Assembly: GCF_025698545.1 (NCBI RefSeq)
Contig: NC_068575.1
Location: 62,071,980-62,135,979 of the forward strand
Reading direction: 5' to 3'
Source of the DNA: Gossypium raimondii
Taxonomy: Eukaryota; Streptophyta; Magnoliopsida; Malvales; Malvaceae
DNA length: 64,000 nt
The notes under the pieces were generated by a model. That model did no database searches. It was not told the DNA's origin and worked only from the letters and a program-made list of their open reading frames with translations. Both the position numbers and the translations under genes were made by a program. Numbering within the stretch: the stretch's first letter is position 1; every line of letters begins with the position of its first letter. Of this stretch, positions 1-10,802 are shown in pieces.

Positions 1-2650
1 GAAACTTTAAGAATCTTTTAAGTAACAGACGCCACACGCCCGTGTGAACAGTCGTGTGGACGAATATAGGCCATTTGCAAGGCCAATTCGCCAATCATAA
101 AGGTCAACCCTACACAAGCACAAAATATACCATTTTTATACACAATAGGCAACTTAAACATTGTGAATTCATGCATCAAACATTAACCACAATTGCATCA
201 AACATGCCATACCAATTCAACCATTTCATCTATTCATATACAAACTTTTGTCTAACCACAAACATACTAAATCGATATGATTTATTATTTAACCAAACAA
301 TCATCATTTAAACCAATTTAACAAGACATGAAAATCAATGTCTTTTAGACCTAAAATACTCAATTCCTTTTTCATTATCTCAATTACAACATAACCTCTC
401 AATACCAATATAAACAAACACATAAATACCATTATTCATCAATCGTGAATATCAATTTGGACACTTCCACTAATGCATCAATAACTTTACTAAAGCTTAC
501 CACATAACCACAATCATATACAAATTATAAGACCATCTACATATCAAACCTCACATTATAAACAAGCCAAATCTCATGGCTCAATACATTTCAAACATAT
601 AGGCACCAATAGCCAAAATCACTTATACTTTTAACAAACCAACTAGCCTATACATGCTACATAATCAAAATTACAAATCTTTTAAGTACCGAAACTATAG
701 CTGGATAGTGTGATAGGATCTCCGACGACTTCCAACCCGAGCAAGCCTTTGAAACACTATAAACATAGAAAAATAACACAAAGTAAGCTATAAAGCTTAG
801 TAAGTTCATACGACTAATAAACTCATATTAGCAATTAAACACATTTACGTAATTACATAAAATATAACACAATTCATATGATCTCACAATTCAATCACAT
901 AATCACTTACATAGCTAACCTTAACTTTCACAAGTTTAATCAATTCAATTATCATATAACATTCAATTCATACTTCCATATAGCCAAATGAGCACATTTT
1001 GGTATATAACATATTTAAACACATATCTTTCTCATTTTCTATACATGATAAGGTATGAATTCACCAATTCACTTTCATTCGATTCTCACATAAATCCTGT
1101 ACGTACCTGTCTTGCTTAACTCGATCGTACTTTCATTCTCAACTTTCACTTACTTGTTGATTCTGTCACGAATACTTTGCTTTCGTTGTACCATCACTTA
1201 TAACCATGTTTCATCCACTTTTCCTATTGAACCATTTGGAATACTAAAGGATACTCGGGGATCTCGTACACATAGTACCGTAACAATGCCATATCCCAGA
1301 TATGGTCTTACATGTAATCTTGTATCGATGCTAATAGCCCAGCCATGGTCTTACACGAAATCACATATCGATGCCAATGTCCTAGACATAGTCTTACACG
1401 AAGTCTCATATCGATGCCATATCCCAGATATGGTCTTACACGTAATCTCGGTAACGCTAATGTCATGACATTTGTATCCTATCTATTCCTAAGTTTCAAC
1501 CGAGACTTTTACTTTATCAAATCTCTGTCAAACATTTTCAAAGCATTGTAATCACAATTACATTTAATATTTAAGTATTCACCATAATTATCTCAATAAA
1601 ACATTTAAACATATATAATTTAATGCTTATTAAACATACGAACTTACCTCATTCGCTGAAACGACGAATTAGATCGACTAATCCGATACTTTGATTTTCC
1701 CTCGATCTAGATCCAAATTCCACTTTTCTCATCTATATAATATCAAAATTAAATTATTTAATTATCTTCTATTCACTTTAATCAAAATTTAGTTTAAAGT
1801 ATATTTACACTTTTGCCCCCATAATTTTACATTTTTGCAATTTAGTCATTATAACATAAAATCACAATATCATGAAATTAAACACAAACTCAAGCTAGCC
1901 GAATTTTCCATATATTACCATAATTTCAATTTATTTCACATTTTAAACACTAAATTTTCACATTTCACAATTTAGTCCAAAATTAACATTTTTCTCAAAA
2001 ACCACTTTATAAAAGATGAAAATCTAACATAAAATATTCATAATCTATCATAAATCATCAATTTACTCAAGCATTCAACAATGGCAACATGTTAAATCTT
2101 TAACAGTTTCAAATTCAGAGGCACGGACTAGCTAGATTACGAAGCAACGATCTTAAAAACGTAAAAATTATTAAAATAGGAACAAAAACGAACTTGCAAT
2201 TTAGCTCACAAGCTATGCTGAATATAGCTTCATCCATGGCTGTTTTTCTTCATGCATTTTCAGTGGTGGAAATTAAATGGTGAATATGACACCATGTTTT
2301 TATTATTTAACTTAATTTATTTCATAATTACCATTATAACCTTATTAACCTTGAAATTTTCATTAATAAAGCACATATTTGTCCATTCATAATTCCAATG
2401 GATTAATTACCACATAAAAGCCTCAACTTTGAAATTTCATAACTATCTAATGCTTTTAGCTTATAGAATTTAACTTTTACGCGTCGATTTAGTTCTTTTT
2501 ACCGAATTAAGTCTTTAAACGGTAAAATTTTTTTACGAAAATTTCACACAACAATTCTATCATGCTGTAAACCATAATAAAATAAATATTTTGACTTCGG
2601 ATTTGTGGTCACAAAATTAGTATTCTAATTAACCCTAAAAACAGGCTGTT
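1..2650 (-). mobile_element. Long LTR of a Ty3/Gypsy-type retrotransposon (fossil, runs off left edge)
   Basis: Non-coding AT-rich DNA with features I recognise from the very long LTRs of Gypsy-type elements in cotton relatives. These are the CACACGCCCGTGTG word near the left edge (about 33-47), a block of tandem units with TATCGATGCC (about 1288-1455), and a border near 2650 that reads ATAACAGCCTGTTTTTAGGG on the minus strand. The minus-strand orientation comes from that border. No gag or pol region lies beside it in the window, so it may be a solo LTR or one end of an element whose body lies to the left. Both ends cannot be seen, so target-site repeats and age cannot be judged. It is treated as a fossil. 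The open frames inside it are chance. Confidence 0.65.
1288..1455. repeat. Four tandem copies of a ~43-bp unit inside the LTR
   Basis: The word GGTCTTACA(C/T)G recurs near 1304, 1347, 1390 and 1432, a spacing of 43, 43 and 42 bases. Each is preceded by a CCCAGATATGG-like word and, in most copies, followed by TATCGATGCC. Two of the four copies (first and last) carry the same CATATCCCAGATATGGTC text. This is a short tandem array in the regulatory part of the LTR. Confidence 0.85.
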
Positions 2651-2654
2651 ATAT

Positions 2655-2855
2655 ATTTGGTAGACCAAATCGGTCGGATTGAAAATCGACTGGCTTATCG
2701 GTCCAAAATTGATCTTTGAGTGAACTGCTCGACAAAAACCAGAAATCGAGAAAAACAACCGGTGGTTGATTTTTCTTTATTGGTCCATATTAGTCTGATA
2801 ACTTTTTTTCAATTTGTTCCTTGAATTAAAATCTGATGATGTGACAAGGCCTACC
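2655..2855 (-). repeat. Dispersed repeat sharing TGATGATGTGAC with 24.5 kb and 50.2 kb
   Basis: The stretch has the wording 'question of two paired sides': AAATCGGTCGG near the left, several TTGATTTTT and AACCGG words, and TCTGATGATGTGAC near 2834. Similar text, with TTTGATGATGTGACTAG and then runs of CGGT and AAATTG words, occurs at about 24460-24780 and 50110-50520. The family is not one I can name. The copies are old and diverged. Confidence 0.5.
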
Positions 2856-3760
2856 ATGGGATATAACAAGGGTAGAAAACTCTAGTAAAGCTGAAGAAAA
2901 CCCAACAACTGCTGAATTCTATACCACCAGAGAAGGAAAAACTTACTTAAGGTTTGACAACTATGAAACCGTAGCTGCCCCACTTTAGACTCTGTGGCAG
3001 ATCTAAACCTTGATGACCACTAGGAACCATGTTAGACGCTCCAAGAGCAAGGTCTACCTCAAATCCAGTGGCATAGCCCCGATGCTCTGACACTGTACAC
3101 AAGCATGGTTAATGAGTTGCAGCAGCCAGCTCAGGATCCACATAACACCGCTGTATTTGCTTTCCCAGCGGTTAGCAGCTTACAAGGAGAAAGAATAACT
3201 ATTGCCCAGCTAAATTACTTAGCTAAACTGGCAACAGAAGAATTTGCAAGTAGAGCAGATGGTTTTGAATCTTAAAACTGCTGAAGACTGATCACGTCTA
3301 GACTAGCAGCCATAGTTGATGATGTTAAGAAATTTCTAACACCACAAGTCGAGAAGTTATGTCAGGCTTTGGGTTTGTTCTTGCAAAACTCAGTGAATTG
3401 GACAATAAAATTCACTTAATTGAGAAAAAGGTCGACTATCACTGTGAAGCGACTGCTAAACACATTAATAATGTGGTTGATGAATTTGGGGACATAAGAG
3501 GATAAATAAATAACACGAGTCAAACTATGATCCCAGCATTTGTCTCTTAGAAATTGAATCTAAAGTTGATAGACTTCCTAAGAGTATTCCAGAAAATCGT
3601 GCCTCTGATATAGTGGCATTATTAGACAAACTAGCCGGTGAACTCCAACCAATGGTTAGAGCAGCTGCAATAATGAGAGGAAGAAATTTTGTGGTCAATC
3701 CATCTAAATTTCATATCCTAAACAAAAACCTCGAAGTAAGTCCAGATGAGTAAGGAACGA
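2830..3760 (+). pseudogene. Decayed coding relic of unknown origin, possibly virus- or transposon-derived
   Basis: This stretch is clearly less AT-rich than its surroundings. It has runs of codon-like composition on the plus strand rich in Ala, Leu, Gln and Glu, as expected of old protein-coding DNA. It is broken in many places. I do not recognise the protein. It lies between an LTR fossil and a conserved host gene, so a fossil of a mobile or virus-like element is as likely as a dead host gene. No terminal repeats are visible that would bound it. It is left as a fossil, and its family is not assigned. Confidence 0.4.
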
Positions 3761-4303
3761 AAAAAAATATCTGCACTTACCAGAAATAGATTACAAGGGA
3801 ATAAATTTGCGTTGGGTTAGACAAATCTGGATTATGATTCGGTTCACCATCAAGTCTAGTTTAAATCAAATTCAGGCCATATTAAATGGGCGCACAACAA
3901 AGATGCGTTTAGTTGGCAACAATCACCAATTACGGGATATGCTGTTTAACCCCTCGATTTTGAGTAAAGCTTGAATAAGGCCTGAATATGATTCAGGGCT
4001 CAATGCCATCCACTGAATTGCATTTCGCCCATTCTCCCCCTCCATCCTACTTAGCTTTTCTCTCGAAACCGCTCGATCTTGTAAGTTAACTTTTGGGCCG
4101 AAACCCGGGGTTTTAAAGTTTTACACGTTGCTTTTGTTTAGCATCAAAACGTGGCGGCAGCATCATGTTCCAACACGACGCCGTATTCGTCTTTCCAATT
4201 CACTCTTCTCTTTTAAATCCCTTCAGAGTAACCAAAGGCTAGGTTTTTGTTTTGTCCCACACTTTCCTCTCCGCTTTACAATTACCAAAGAAACAGAGCA
4301 ACA
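3761..4303 (+). promoter_or_regulatory. Upstream region of the SDHAF4-like gene
   Basis: No gene is seen here. The segment separates the decayed relic from the SDHAF4-like start codon and should hold its promoter and 5' leader. From about 4020 it becomes pyrimidine-rich (runs such as TTCTCCCCCTCC), as plant leaders often are. No clear TATA box stands at a convincing distance. A short upstream frame begins at 4247 and reads into the gene in the same frame without a stop, so the true start could in principle be 19 codons earlier. Confidence 0.35.
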
Positions 4304-4654
4304 ATGGCGAAAACCAGCCTGAGCCGTCTATTCGCGTCACTCTCGGAGCACTCCATAACCAAGCCGTCTTTCACTGGTTCGAGATCAGATTCGGTGACTC
4401 GTTCAGCTTATAACTCTGTGACTCGCTTCGTATGTTCCTCTGCTCAGGAAACTCAGTTGATCCGTGAAGAAAGATCCAACGAGGGAGATCGAGAAGCTGC
4501 GAAAGAGAATCTCGAATCTGTGAATAAAGAAGAAGATGAAGGTGAAGATGGCGATCACGTGAATAAAGAGACGGGGGAAGTGGGCGGGCCTAAAGGCCCG
4601 GAACCCACTCGCTACGGTGATTGGGAACGGAATGGTCGCTGCTCCGACTTTTGA
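4304..4654 (+). CDS. Succinate dehydrogenase assembly factor 4 homologue, mitochondrial
   Basis: A 116-residue intronless gene. Members of this family (SDHAF4, formerly DUF1674) bind the flavinated SdhA subunit in the mitochondrial matrix and help it join SdhB to form respiratory complex II. The C-terminal tail [19 protein letters not shown] (about residues 98-116) is the family signature and is intact to the last residue. Residues 1 to about 45 are rich in Ser, Arg and Leu with few acids ([13 protein letters not shown]...), as in a mitochondrial targeting peptide. The middle is a Glu/Asp/Lys-rich linker, which is typical. The ATG at 4304 is chosen because it begins the targeting peptide and follows ACA at a good plant start context (ACAATGGC). 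An in-frame ATG 19 codons upstream is possible but gives a poorer N-terminus. Family assignment is firm and expression is not shown. Confidence 0.93.
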   Translation: MAKTSLSRLFASLSEHSITKPSFTGSRSDSVTRSAYNSVTRFVCSSAQETQLIREERSNEGDREAAKENLESVNKEEDEGEDGDHVNKETGEVGGPKGPEPTRYGDWERNGRCSDF

Positions 4655-5403
4655 ATTTTTTTTTAATTATTATGAATGTAAAACTAAATTGAATCAGCGA
4701 TTTTTAATTTCCCGGAGAAAGAAAAAAAATTGTTGGAATAATGATAAATAATTTTTTTGTTAAAATTTCGCTATTAGTCCCTGTTATTTATGAAAGTTCA
4801 ATTTGATACTTTTAATCAAACGATTGTGTAATTTCTAAAATTTGATGCGAAAATGTTTGTTATTTATTTTAGTCAAATTTCTGATGTCTTACATCATTTT
4901 TCATGCTTTAATAAGCATGCACGCATTACTAACGAAGAATATTCATTGCCATTTCTCATGCTTGTTAAGTGAAATTTTTAGATTTATTATTCTTTGTAAC
5001 CATGGCAGCTACTTCAGTTCAACCAAGCGCCCACTTTGGGTCGGTTGAGTATTGCCCATAAAATATTCGATGAAATGCCTATTTGGCTACTATCTTTTTC
5101 AAATGACAACAAATGGGGCTCTTGTAATTCCAATGGCTTTTGGGATGTTAAAATCGTATGATTTTTTCTGTTTCGAAAGTTCTTTTTTTTCTGTTTAATT
5201 TTTTTATGATAATTTACTCAAGATTTATTGATTAACTTAAATAATATTTTGAATAATTTAATACTTATTTTATAATTTTTTAAAATTGATAGCCTAATTT
5301 AATAATCTTATAATTAGTTTACACTCATTCCATTTACCGCCATTAGCAAAAGCTTTGAAGACCATATAAATTTCAACTTTCAAAGCTTTCAAACAAATCA
5401 AAC
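4655..5403. other. Spacer between the SDHAF4-like and ATL-like genes
   Basis: No gene. AT-rich spacer holding the 3' end of the SDHAF4-like gene and the promoter of the next. Around 5220-5320 the text AAATAATATTTTGAATAATTT...TTATAATTTTTTAAAATTGA matches the inner part of the MITE family seen complete at 31870-32392. A plausible TATA box, CATATAAAT, lies at about 5362-5370, some 35 bases before the ATG at 5404. It would therefore give a very short leader. Confidence 0.4.
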
Positions 5404-8082
5404 ATGGACATTCTCAAACTCTTCTTCATCATCGTTTACTTCTCCTTACACTCTGCAACCAGCACGATGGATCCATGCACCGAATCCGTCTGCCAAAGCA
5501 CCAAATCGTCACCGTTGATTCGATTCCCTTTTCGTCTCATCGGCCGCCAACCCAAGTCATGTGGCTTTCCAGGTTTCGATCTATCTTGTAATTATAAGTC
5601 AACCCAAACGTTACTTCAGCTACCATATTCTGGAAATTTCACCATCGAAGCGATTGATTACGGCGCACAACAAATATGGGTCAACGATCCTAACAATTGT
5701 CTTCCCCGAAGAATCCTTTCGCTTAACTTTTCTGGGTCACCATTTACGGCTGTTTATGATCAAGATTATACGTTTTTCAATTGTACGTTGGATTATTCAA
5801 GGTATGGGCTGAACCTGATTGGTTGCCTTAGTGGTGATAATTACACGGTTTTTGCTACTTTGTCGAATGAGGTGGTTGATTCTTTGTCATTGTCGACGTG
5901 CCGACGAGTTGCCACCGTTTCGGTACCTGTTGGGTGGCCTTTTTATGGAGGGGTATCGTCGTCGAACCTCACCGATGATCTATGGCTAACGTGGAGTAAT
6001 CCCAAGTGCCGTAAGTGTGAATCGAGGGGCGCTAAGTGTGGGCTGAAACCCAATTCAACCAATGAAATCAGTTGTTCCAGTGCTTCAGGACGAGGTAAAC
6101 ATTCTTTGTATTCTAACTACAATTATATCCATTGCATTCGAATTATTATACATTGATCATCATTAAAGACTAGTCTTTGTATATCAAAATAAGGTACGCA
6201 CTAATTGTTTGGTTAATTTGTTTAACTGTAGAAATAGATAGAATTTTTAATAGAAATGATTAATTTGCTCTTTGATTTAATGTATAGGGACTAATTTGAC
6301 CATTTTTTAATAAAAAATAAAATATAATCCGCTCCTACTACAAAAGACCCAAAATAAAATTCATCATTACAAATCATAAATAATACATAACATGGATTAA
6401 ATTGTTTTTAGATAATATCCACATGTGGCAGAATTTTAAATCTAAGAGTATTGAAGTTACAATGTTTAATGGGGCGAAATTAAGTTATATAATTTTATTA
6501 TTTTAATAATTTATATTTTTATAATATTTTAAATGGTTAAATAAAAAAATTATTATTTTTGAAGAGATTAACTGTACCTTAAAATACTTCAAAGCAAAGG
6601 GCCAAATGTTGAATTTCCCATTTTAGAGGGCAAGTCCATTGGCCAACCTCCCTTCCCAGTCCCACCACCCTTGAATAATTATTTTAATCCTCCACGAGCA
6701 TTGTACAGTTTATATTTGAAATTTGTAGTATATATGTTTTACCATTATACTTAGTAATTTATATTCAAGATTTGGATTTTATAATTAAATGGAATTAATA
6801 TGAATTGACTTTATTGAAGTGCCCCAATGCGCAAAGCTTGAAAGATAGGCGTTGACTAATTAGAAAATAATAAAATGTCGTTGACCTATCAAATGGCCTA
6901 AGACTTGATTTGATCAATTTCTAGACACTTGTACATTTTTTAATCAGGTTTGACATACATAGCTATTAACACAATTTTATTATTCTTTTAGGAAATTGTT
7001 TTAGGGTTAAAAATAATAAATTTTATTCATATAATTTTATCATTATATTAAATTGTGATTTTTTAAAAATTTAAAGAGATTTCATTTCGATCAAGGTCAC
7101 TGTTTGCCACATCTTTTCGCCATTGGTCAAAGTCATTGCCAGCCCCATTTTCGTTCCTAGGTTTGTTATTTCTAGAGTTTGTTTACACTCTAATCATCTG
7201 ACAGTACATAGGAGATCTTGTATTATAGAAATTGTATCAAATTAGTCCTTATATTATTAAATAGATTAATTTAGTCCCTATACTATTAAAAAGAATCTAA
7301 TAATGCCAAATTGAAATAGAGTTAAGATTTATTGTTTAAAAAATATATCATTTACTGTTTAATGGAGTTAATATTTTACAATTTTTATGGTTTTGTAAAG
7401 GAAATATTTTGTTTTGAATTGAAGTGCAGTTGGAAAAAGATTCTAGATTTTCTTTCATCAAATGTTAAGTCTATTATAATTTGTATTTATTTGATTCCTT
7501 TTAATAATATAGGGACTAAATTGATCTATTTAATAATATATCGATTAATTTGATACAATCCTTGTATTACTTTAACCACCCTAATTATATTATAATTCAT
7601 ATTATAATTATGTTGTATACCCTTAAACCTCAATCGTCAAAACTCCAATATCAGGTATTCCAAGGAGTGCCCAATATGCAATCACAGTGGGTGCTGCTAT
7701 ACCAACCCTCTTAAGTATCTCATGTCTAATATGCTACATCTGTAGCAAGGTCAGGTCATATGTTGCACCACAACGTCCTATACCGGAGTTTAATCCGACG
7801 GTCACACCGCAACCCATGCTTGTAGTTGGTCTTGATGGATCAACTATAGAATCGTATCCGAGAATAGTGTTGGGCGAGAGCCGACGCCTTCCTAAACCTG
7901 ATGATAACACTTGCCCGATATGCTTGTCTGAATATAGGCCCAATGAAACTCTCAGAAGTATACCCCACTGCCAACATTGTTTCCATGCTGATTGCATCGA
8001 CGAATGGCTCCGATTGAATGCTACTTGCCCCATTTGTAGGAAATCTCCAGAAATGTCATATCCACCAACACAAGATTCATGA
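5404..8082 (+). CDS. RING-H2 finger protein of the ATL20/21/22 type with a GUB_WAK-like ectodomain
   Basis: Two coding exons, 5404-6094 and 7655-8082, join in phase to give 372 residues. A hydrophobic signal peptide (about 1-22) is followed by a Cys-rich ectodomain of the galacturonan-binding/WAK type: CxESVC near residue 25, paired Cys to about 220, and several Asn-x-Ser/Thr sites. A single membrane span lies at about 237-256. The RING-H2 finger is at about 317-358 with the order C-x2-C, C-x-H-x2-H-x2-C, C-x2-C and the usual Pro after the seventh Cys. The layout is that of Arabidopsis ATL20-22: a wall-facing domain linked through the membrane to an E3 ubiquitin ligase. Substrates are unknown. 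The only intron (1560 bases) carries remnants of two MITE families, which accounts for its size. Without splicing the first exon would read on for 20 codons to a stop at 6154. Confidence 0.9.
6180..6345. repeat. Partial MITE (family A) in the ATL-like intron
   Basis: GAAATGATTAATTTGCTCTTTG followed by TTTAATGTATAGGGACTAATTTG is the inner right part of the family seen at 18822-19150, 62804-63183 and 63774 onward. The ends are lost. Confidence 0.55.
7210..7577. mobile_element. MITE with long inverted ends (family B) in the ATL-like intron
   Basis: About 370 bases. The left end contains AAATTAGTCCTTATATTATT and TTTAGTCCCTATACTATTAA. The right end carries the reverse complement, TTAATAATATAGGGACTAAA and AATTTGATACAATCCTTGTA. 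The arms are about 75 bases long and the core codes for nothing. A related copy sits in the first WRKY intron at about 11296-11603, and partial ones near 22930-23050 and 37040-37182. The copy is far from the splice sites, so it probably does not disturb splicing. Confidence 0.75.
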
Positions 8083-8580
8083 CGTTTCTATTTGTTATTT
8101 GTTAAAACCTGTGTATAATAAATGATTCCTTAATTATTAGTTTACGTGTTAGATGTCAATTCGAATATGACTTTAAAATATATTTAAAACAAAAGTTATA
8201 ATAATTTATTTGGCTCTCTAACTTAAAAAAATCATTTTAGCTTTCCATTTAATTTTTCATTTTTTATCCATTAAAACCTTTTTTGCCAAATCAACTAAAA
8301 AGGAGGAAAAGTTAATTTTTTAAACTTTGCTGACCTAGATGTCAGCATTTAATTAATTTTTAAAATTTTAAAAATTCAAAAAATATTTGCTAATAATTAA
8401 AAATAGTATAAAATTATAAAAATATTTTTAAATATTAAAATTTAATTAAATGCTTAAATGTCATCTACTTTGACAATCCATGTGTATGCCACGGCAACAA
8501 AGTTAACAAACGTTAACTTTTCCATCTATTTTGGGGTGATTTGATAAAAAAAATACAATTTCAAGGGAGGATCATAATCA
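8083..8580. other. AT-rich spacer after the ATL-like gene
   Basis: No gene. From about 8205 to 8560 there is a weak inverted arrangement (AACTTTTCC / GGAAAAGTTAA words near 8310 and 8510, with TTAATTAAATGCT near 8450 against AGCATTTAATTAA near 8344). This suggests a decayed MITE, but the ends cannot be fixed. Confidence 0.35.
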
Positions 8581-9060
8581 TTACCAGATCCTTCCCCACC
8601 ATCTAAATCGGTTCAGATCACCTCCGAATGCATCTGTAGACGGTGACCCGGGACAAGGTCGTAATATAAACTCTTACTATAGTTTGGATTTTCGGCCATT
8701 TGCAGTGTCCCCCCACAGTCCGATTGATCTTCCCACCCGATATTCAAATCAAAATCAACCCCACGATGTTGACTTATTGGAGTTATATCTTCAACAAACT
8801 GTGCATCATCTAACTCAGCGAACAACTGAATTGATATGGTGTTGACGTTCTCATTGGAGCGATAAAAGTTCTATCATATTGGTCAGGTCAACATTATCTA
8901 CAAGCTCCACTTCAGTAAATTTCCATGAATCTGTTGAGATTGACAAATTGTAGAATAATTTTGACAAGGCCCTTCTACAATGGGGAGCTACTCTTTCACT
9001 GATTTTTTGCTTCATTTCCTCCCGCTTCATATTCTTATTGAATCGCATTAGTAACTTGTG
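8560..9060 (-). pseudogene. N-terminal relic of a MuDR-type (Mutator) transposase
   Basis: Read on the minus strand from about 9048 the peptide starts KREEMKQKISERVAPHCRR and continues SKLFYN..STD..KFTE.ELVDN.D. This is the N-terminal pattern of cotton MuDR-like transposases (K..M+.KI...V..C.R..SKLFY...STD..KFTE.EL.D). After the codon near 8853 the frame shifts by one base and continues in another frame as QLFAELDDAQFVEDITPISQ and then a DFDLNIG motif, again as in that family. At about 8613 there is an in-frame stop. No zinc-knuckle, DDE core or terminal inverted repeats are found, so only the first ~160 codons remain. This is a dead DNA-transposon fragment. Confidence 0.65.
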
Positions 9061-10802
9061 TCGGGCTTCAAATATACAACCGACTTCTTTTTTTTTTCCC
9101 TACAAATTTCCCATTGAAATAAACATACACTCAACTTTTGGTTACTCATCTTCGATCAAAATTTTTCTCGCTTCAACTAAATAGAATAAGTTTTCTTTCT
9201 TTTTTTTTTTCTCAGTAACACTTAGAATGAAAACACATTATTCTAATGAGATAAAATAGCTGAAATTTTTTCGGTCATGCCATAGAACTTGACGGTATAA
9301 AAAAAATATTTATATTTGATTTTATTGAGTGCAACCAAGGCTAAGGGCGGCACCATAAAAAAAATTCAAAATTCTTTGACAAAATTATCTTGGTGCCACC
9401 AACATCAATGGCATGAAAAAAACAAACAAACTTCTTCTGACAAAAAAAGCGGTGCAAACAACATTAATGACTGAACCAATTTTTTCTCAAATTATTAGGT
9501 GCCGGCTGCAACTATTAAAAAAATCGTTCCATTATTTAAAAAATCAAAAAAAAAATTTACCTGTATATGAAATATACATACTGGTGCCGCCAAACCTATC
9601 AAAAATATTTTTTTAATGCAAGCCCCAATGATTAACTACCGATTTGACGCTGGTGCAGCCAAGGTTACTATTCAAAACAAGTCATTTACGTACTTAATTT
9701 CAAAATTGGGTCATTTTTGTAAAAAAAGCCCAAAAATCGAGCTTGTCTTATTAAAGCCGAAACAAATATTTTCCTTTATATGTGGTAGTTAAATTGGTGA
9801 AAATTTATTGTTGATGATATTAGCAGGAAGTTGGTGGGTTAGCCATGTCTGGAGCTTTTGGAAATCGCGTGTTGAAGCAATTTGTTGTTGCCGTGATCTT
9901 GAAAATTCTGATACTAATTTTTAATCATCTTCATTACTCCATTACTAATATAATGAAACATGTGAGAAACCCCCCTTTCCACTTTTCAATTTCAATCAAA
10001 CCGGGTTACACGTTGGATCTTCTAAAATGAAAACTACCCAATTTAGCACTCATTGTTTTATTTTAAAACTGTGGAAGTCAGCCCATGGTGTGATATAGCG
10101 CACTCACTGTGTCTGATCCAACGCGTCGAAGGCCATTGCCCATTACAACACCCGACAACGACCTCTTCCTCATTTCAATCTTTTATGCCACAAATTTCCC
10201 TAAGTCGAGACAGATCGGAACGAGTTCTTAATTAAAGTTTTTATGATCAAGTAAAGTCTAAAAATTCGGTTGATGAACTACCTTTTAACGAGACTTCCAC
10301 GATCGTTTTATTATTTAGATACCACCATACCAGGAATCTTCTAAACTCTGCACAAAAAAAGAAAGCGACTAAAACGATTAAAAGTCAAAAAAATATTGTA
10401 AGGAAGAAAGAGTCTACAAGTTGGACTTTCCTTTTCGCATTTTTTGATTTGAAAAATACCCACATTTTCTATGACCAAAGACCAGTCCTCAGTCTCCTCA
10501 TTTTTTTCCTTCATTCAAATCCCAAAAAAAAGAAAACAGAAAAATCAATGTTCCCCTTTTTGTTTATTTATTACTTCAAACACCTCTTTCAAGCTTACAC
10601 CCATATTTCCCTTCTCTCTACAACACCCTTCTGCAAACTTTTTATATACCTAAACACATATACATATATATATATACACGTATATATTATTTGTAACTTA
10701 AGAGTAAAAAGAAATCTGGGTCTGGTAGTTATTTTGATCTTCTTTTTTGTTTGGTCCTTTTAGTTTTTTTTTTTTTGCTTTTCTGGTTTTTATATTTTAT
10801 TA
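9061..10802. other. Spacer and upstream region of the WRKY gene
   Basis: No convincing gene. At 9325-9660 there is a degenerate array of GGTGCCGCC-like words (see separate entry). From about 10040 the DNA is less AT-rich and is probably the WRKY promoter. AGTCAA at 10383-10388 is a W-box core on the minus strand (TTGACT), which would fit the self- and cross-regulation common among WRKY genes. A TATA-rich run, ATATATATATATACACG, lies at about 10663-10681, some 125-140 bases before the ATG. Short frames at 9845-10030 and 10053-10235 show no protein-like features. Confidence 0.4.
9325..9665. repeat. Degenerate array of GGTGCCGCC-like words
   Basis: The words GGCGGCACC (about 9348), GGTGCCACCAA (about 9392), GGTGCAAACAACATTAATG (about 9451), GGTGCCGGCTGCAA (about 9499), GGTGCCGCCAA (about 9583) and GGTGCAGCCAAGG (about 9652) recur every 45-85 bases, often with CAT(C/T)AATG nearby. 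This looks like decayed tandem or element DNA and not like coding sequence. Confidence 0.5.

Noticed and set aside
54-1551. Open frames of 60-118 codons in the first 1.6 kb
   Set aside because: They lie within the LTR fossil and its tandem units, have no protein-like composition and overlap each other in several frames.
5561-5812. Second frame of 83 codons within the ATL-like exon
   Set aside because: It is a shadow of the true frame, which has signal peptide, Cys pattern and glycosylation sites.
9413-10235. Three short frames before the WRKY gene
   Set aside because: They have low-complexity or random-like translations, no good start context, and overlap the GGTGCC repeat or the likely promoter.
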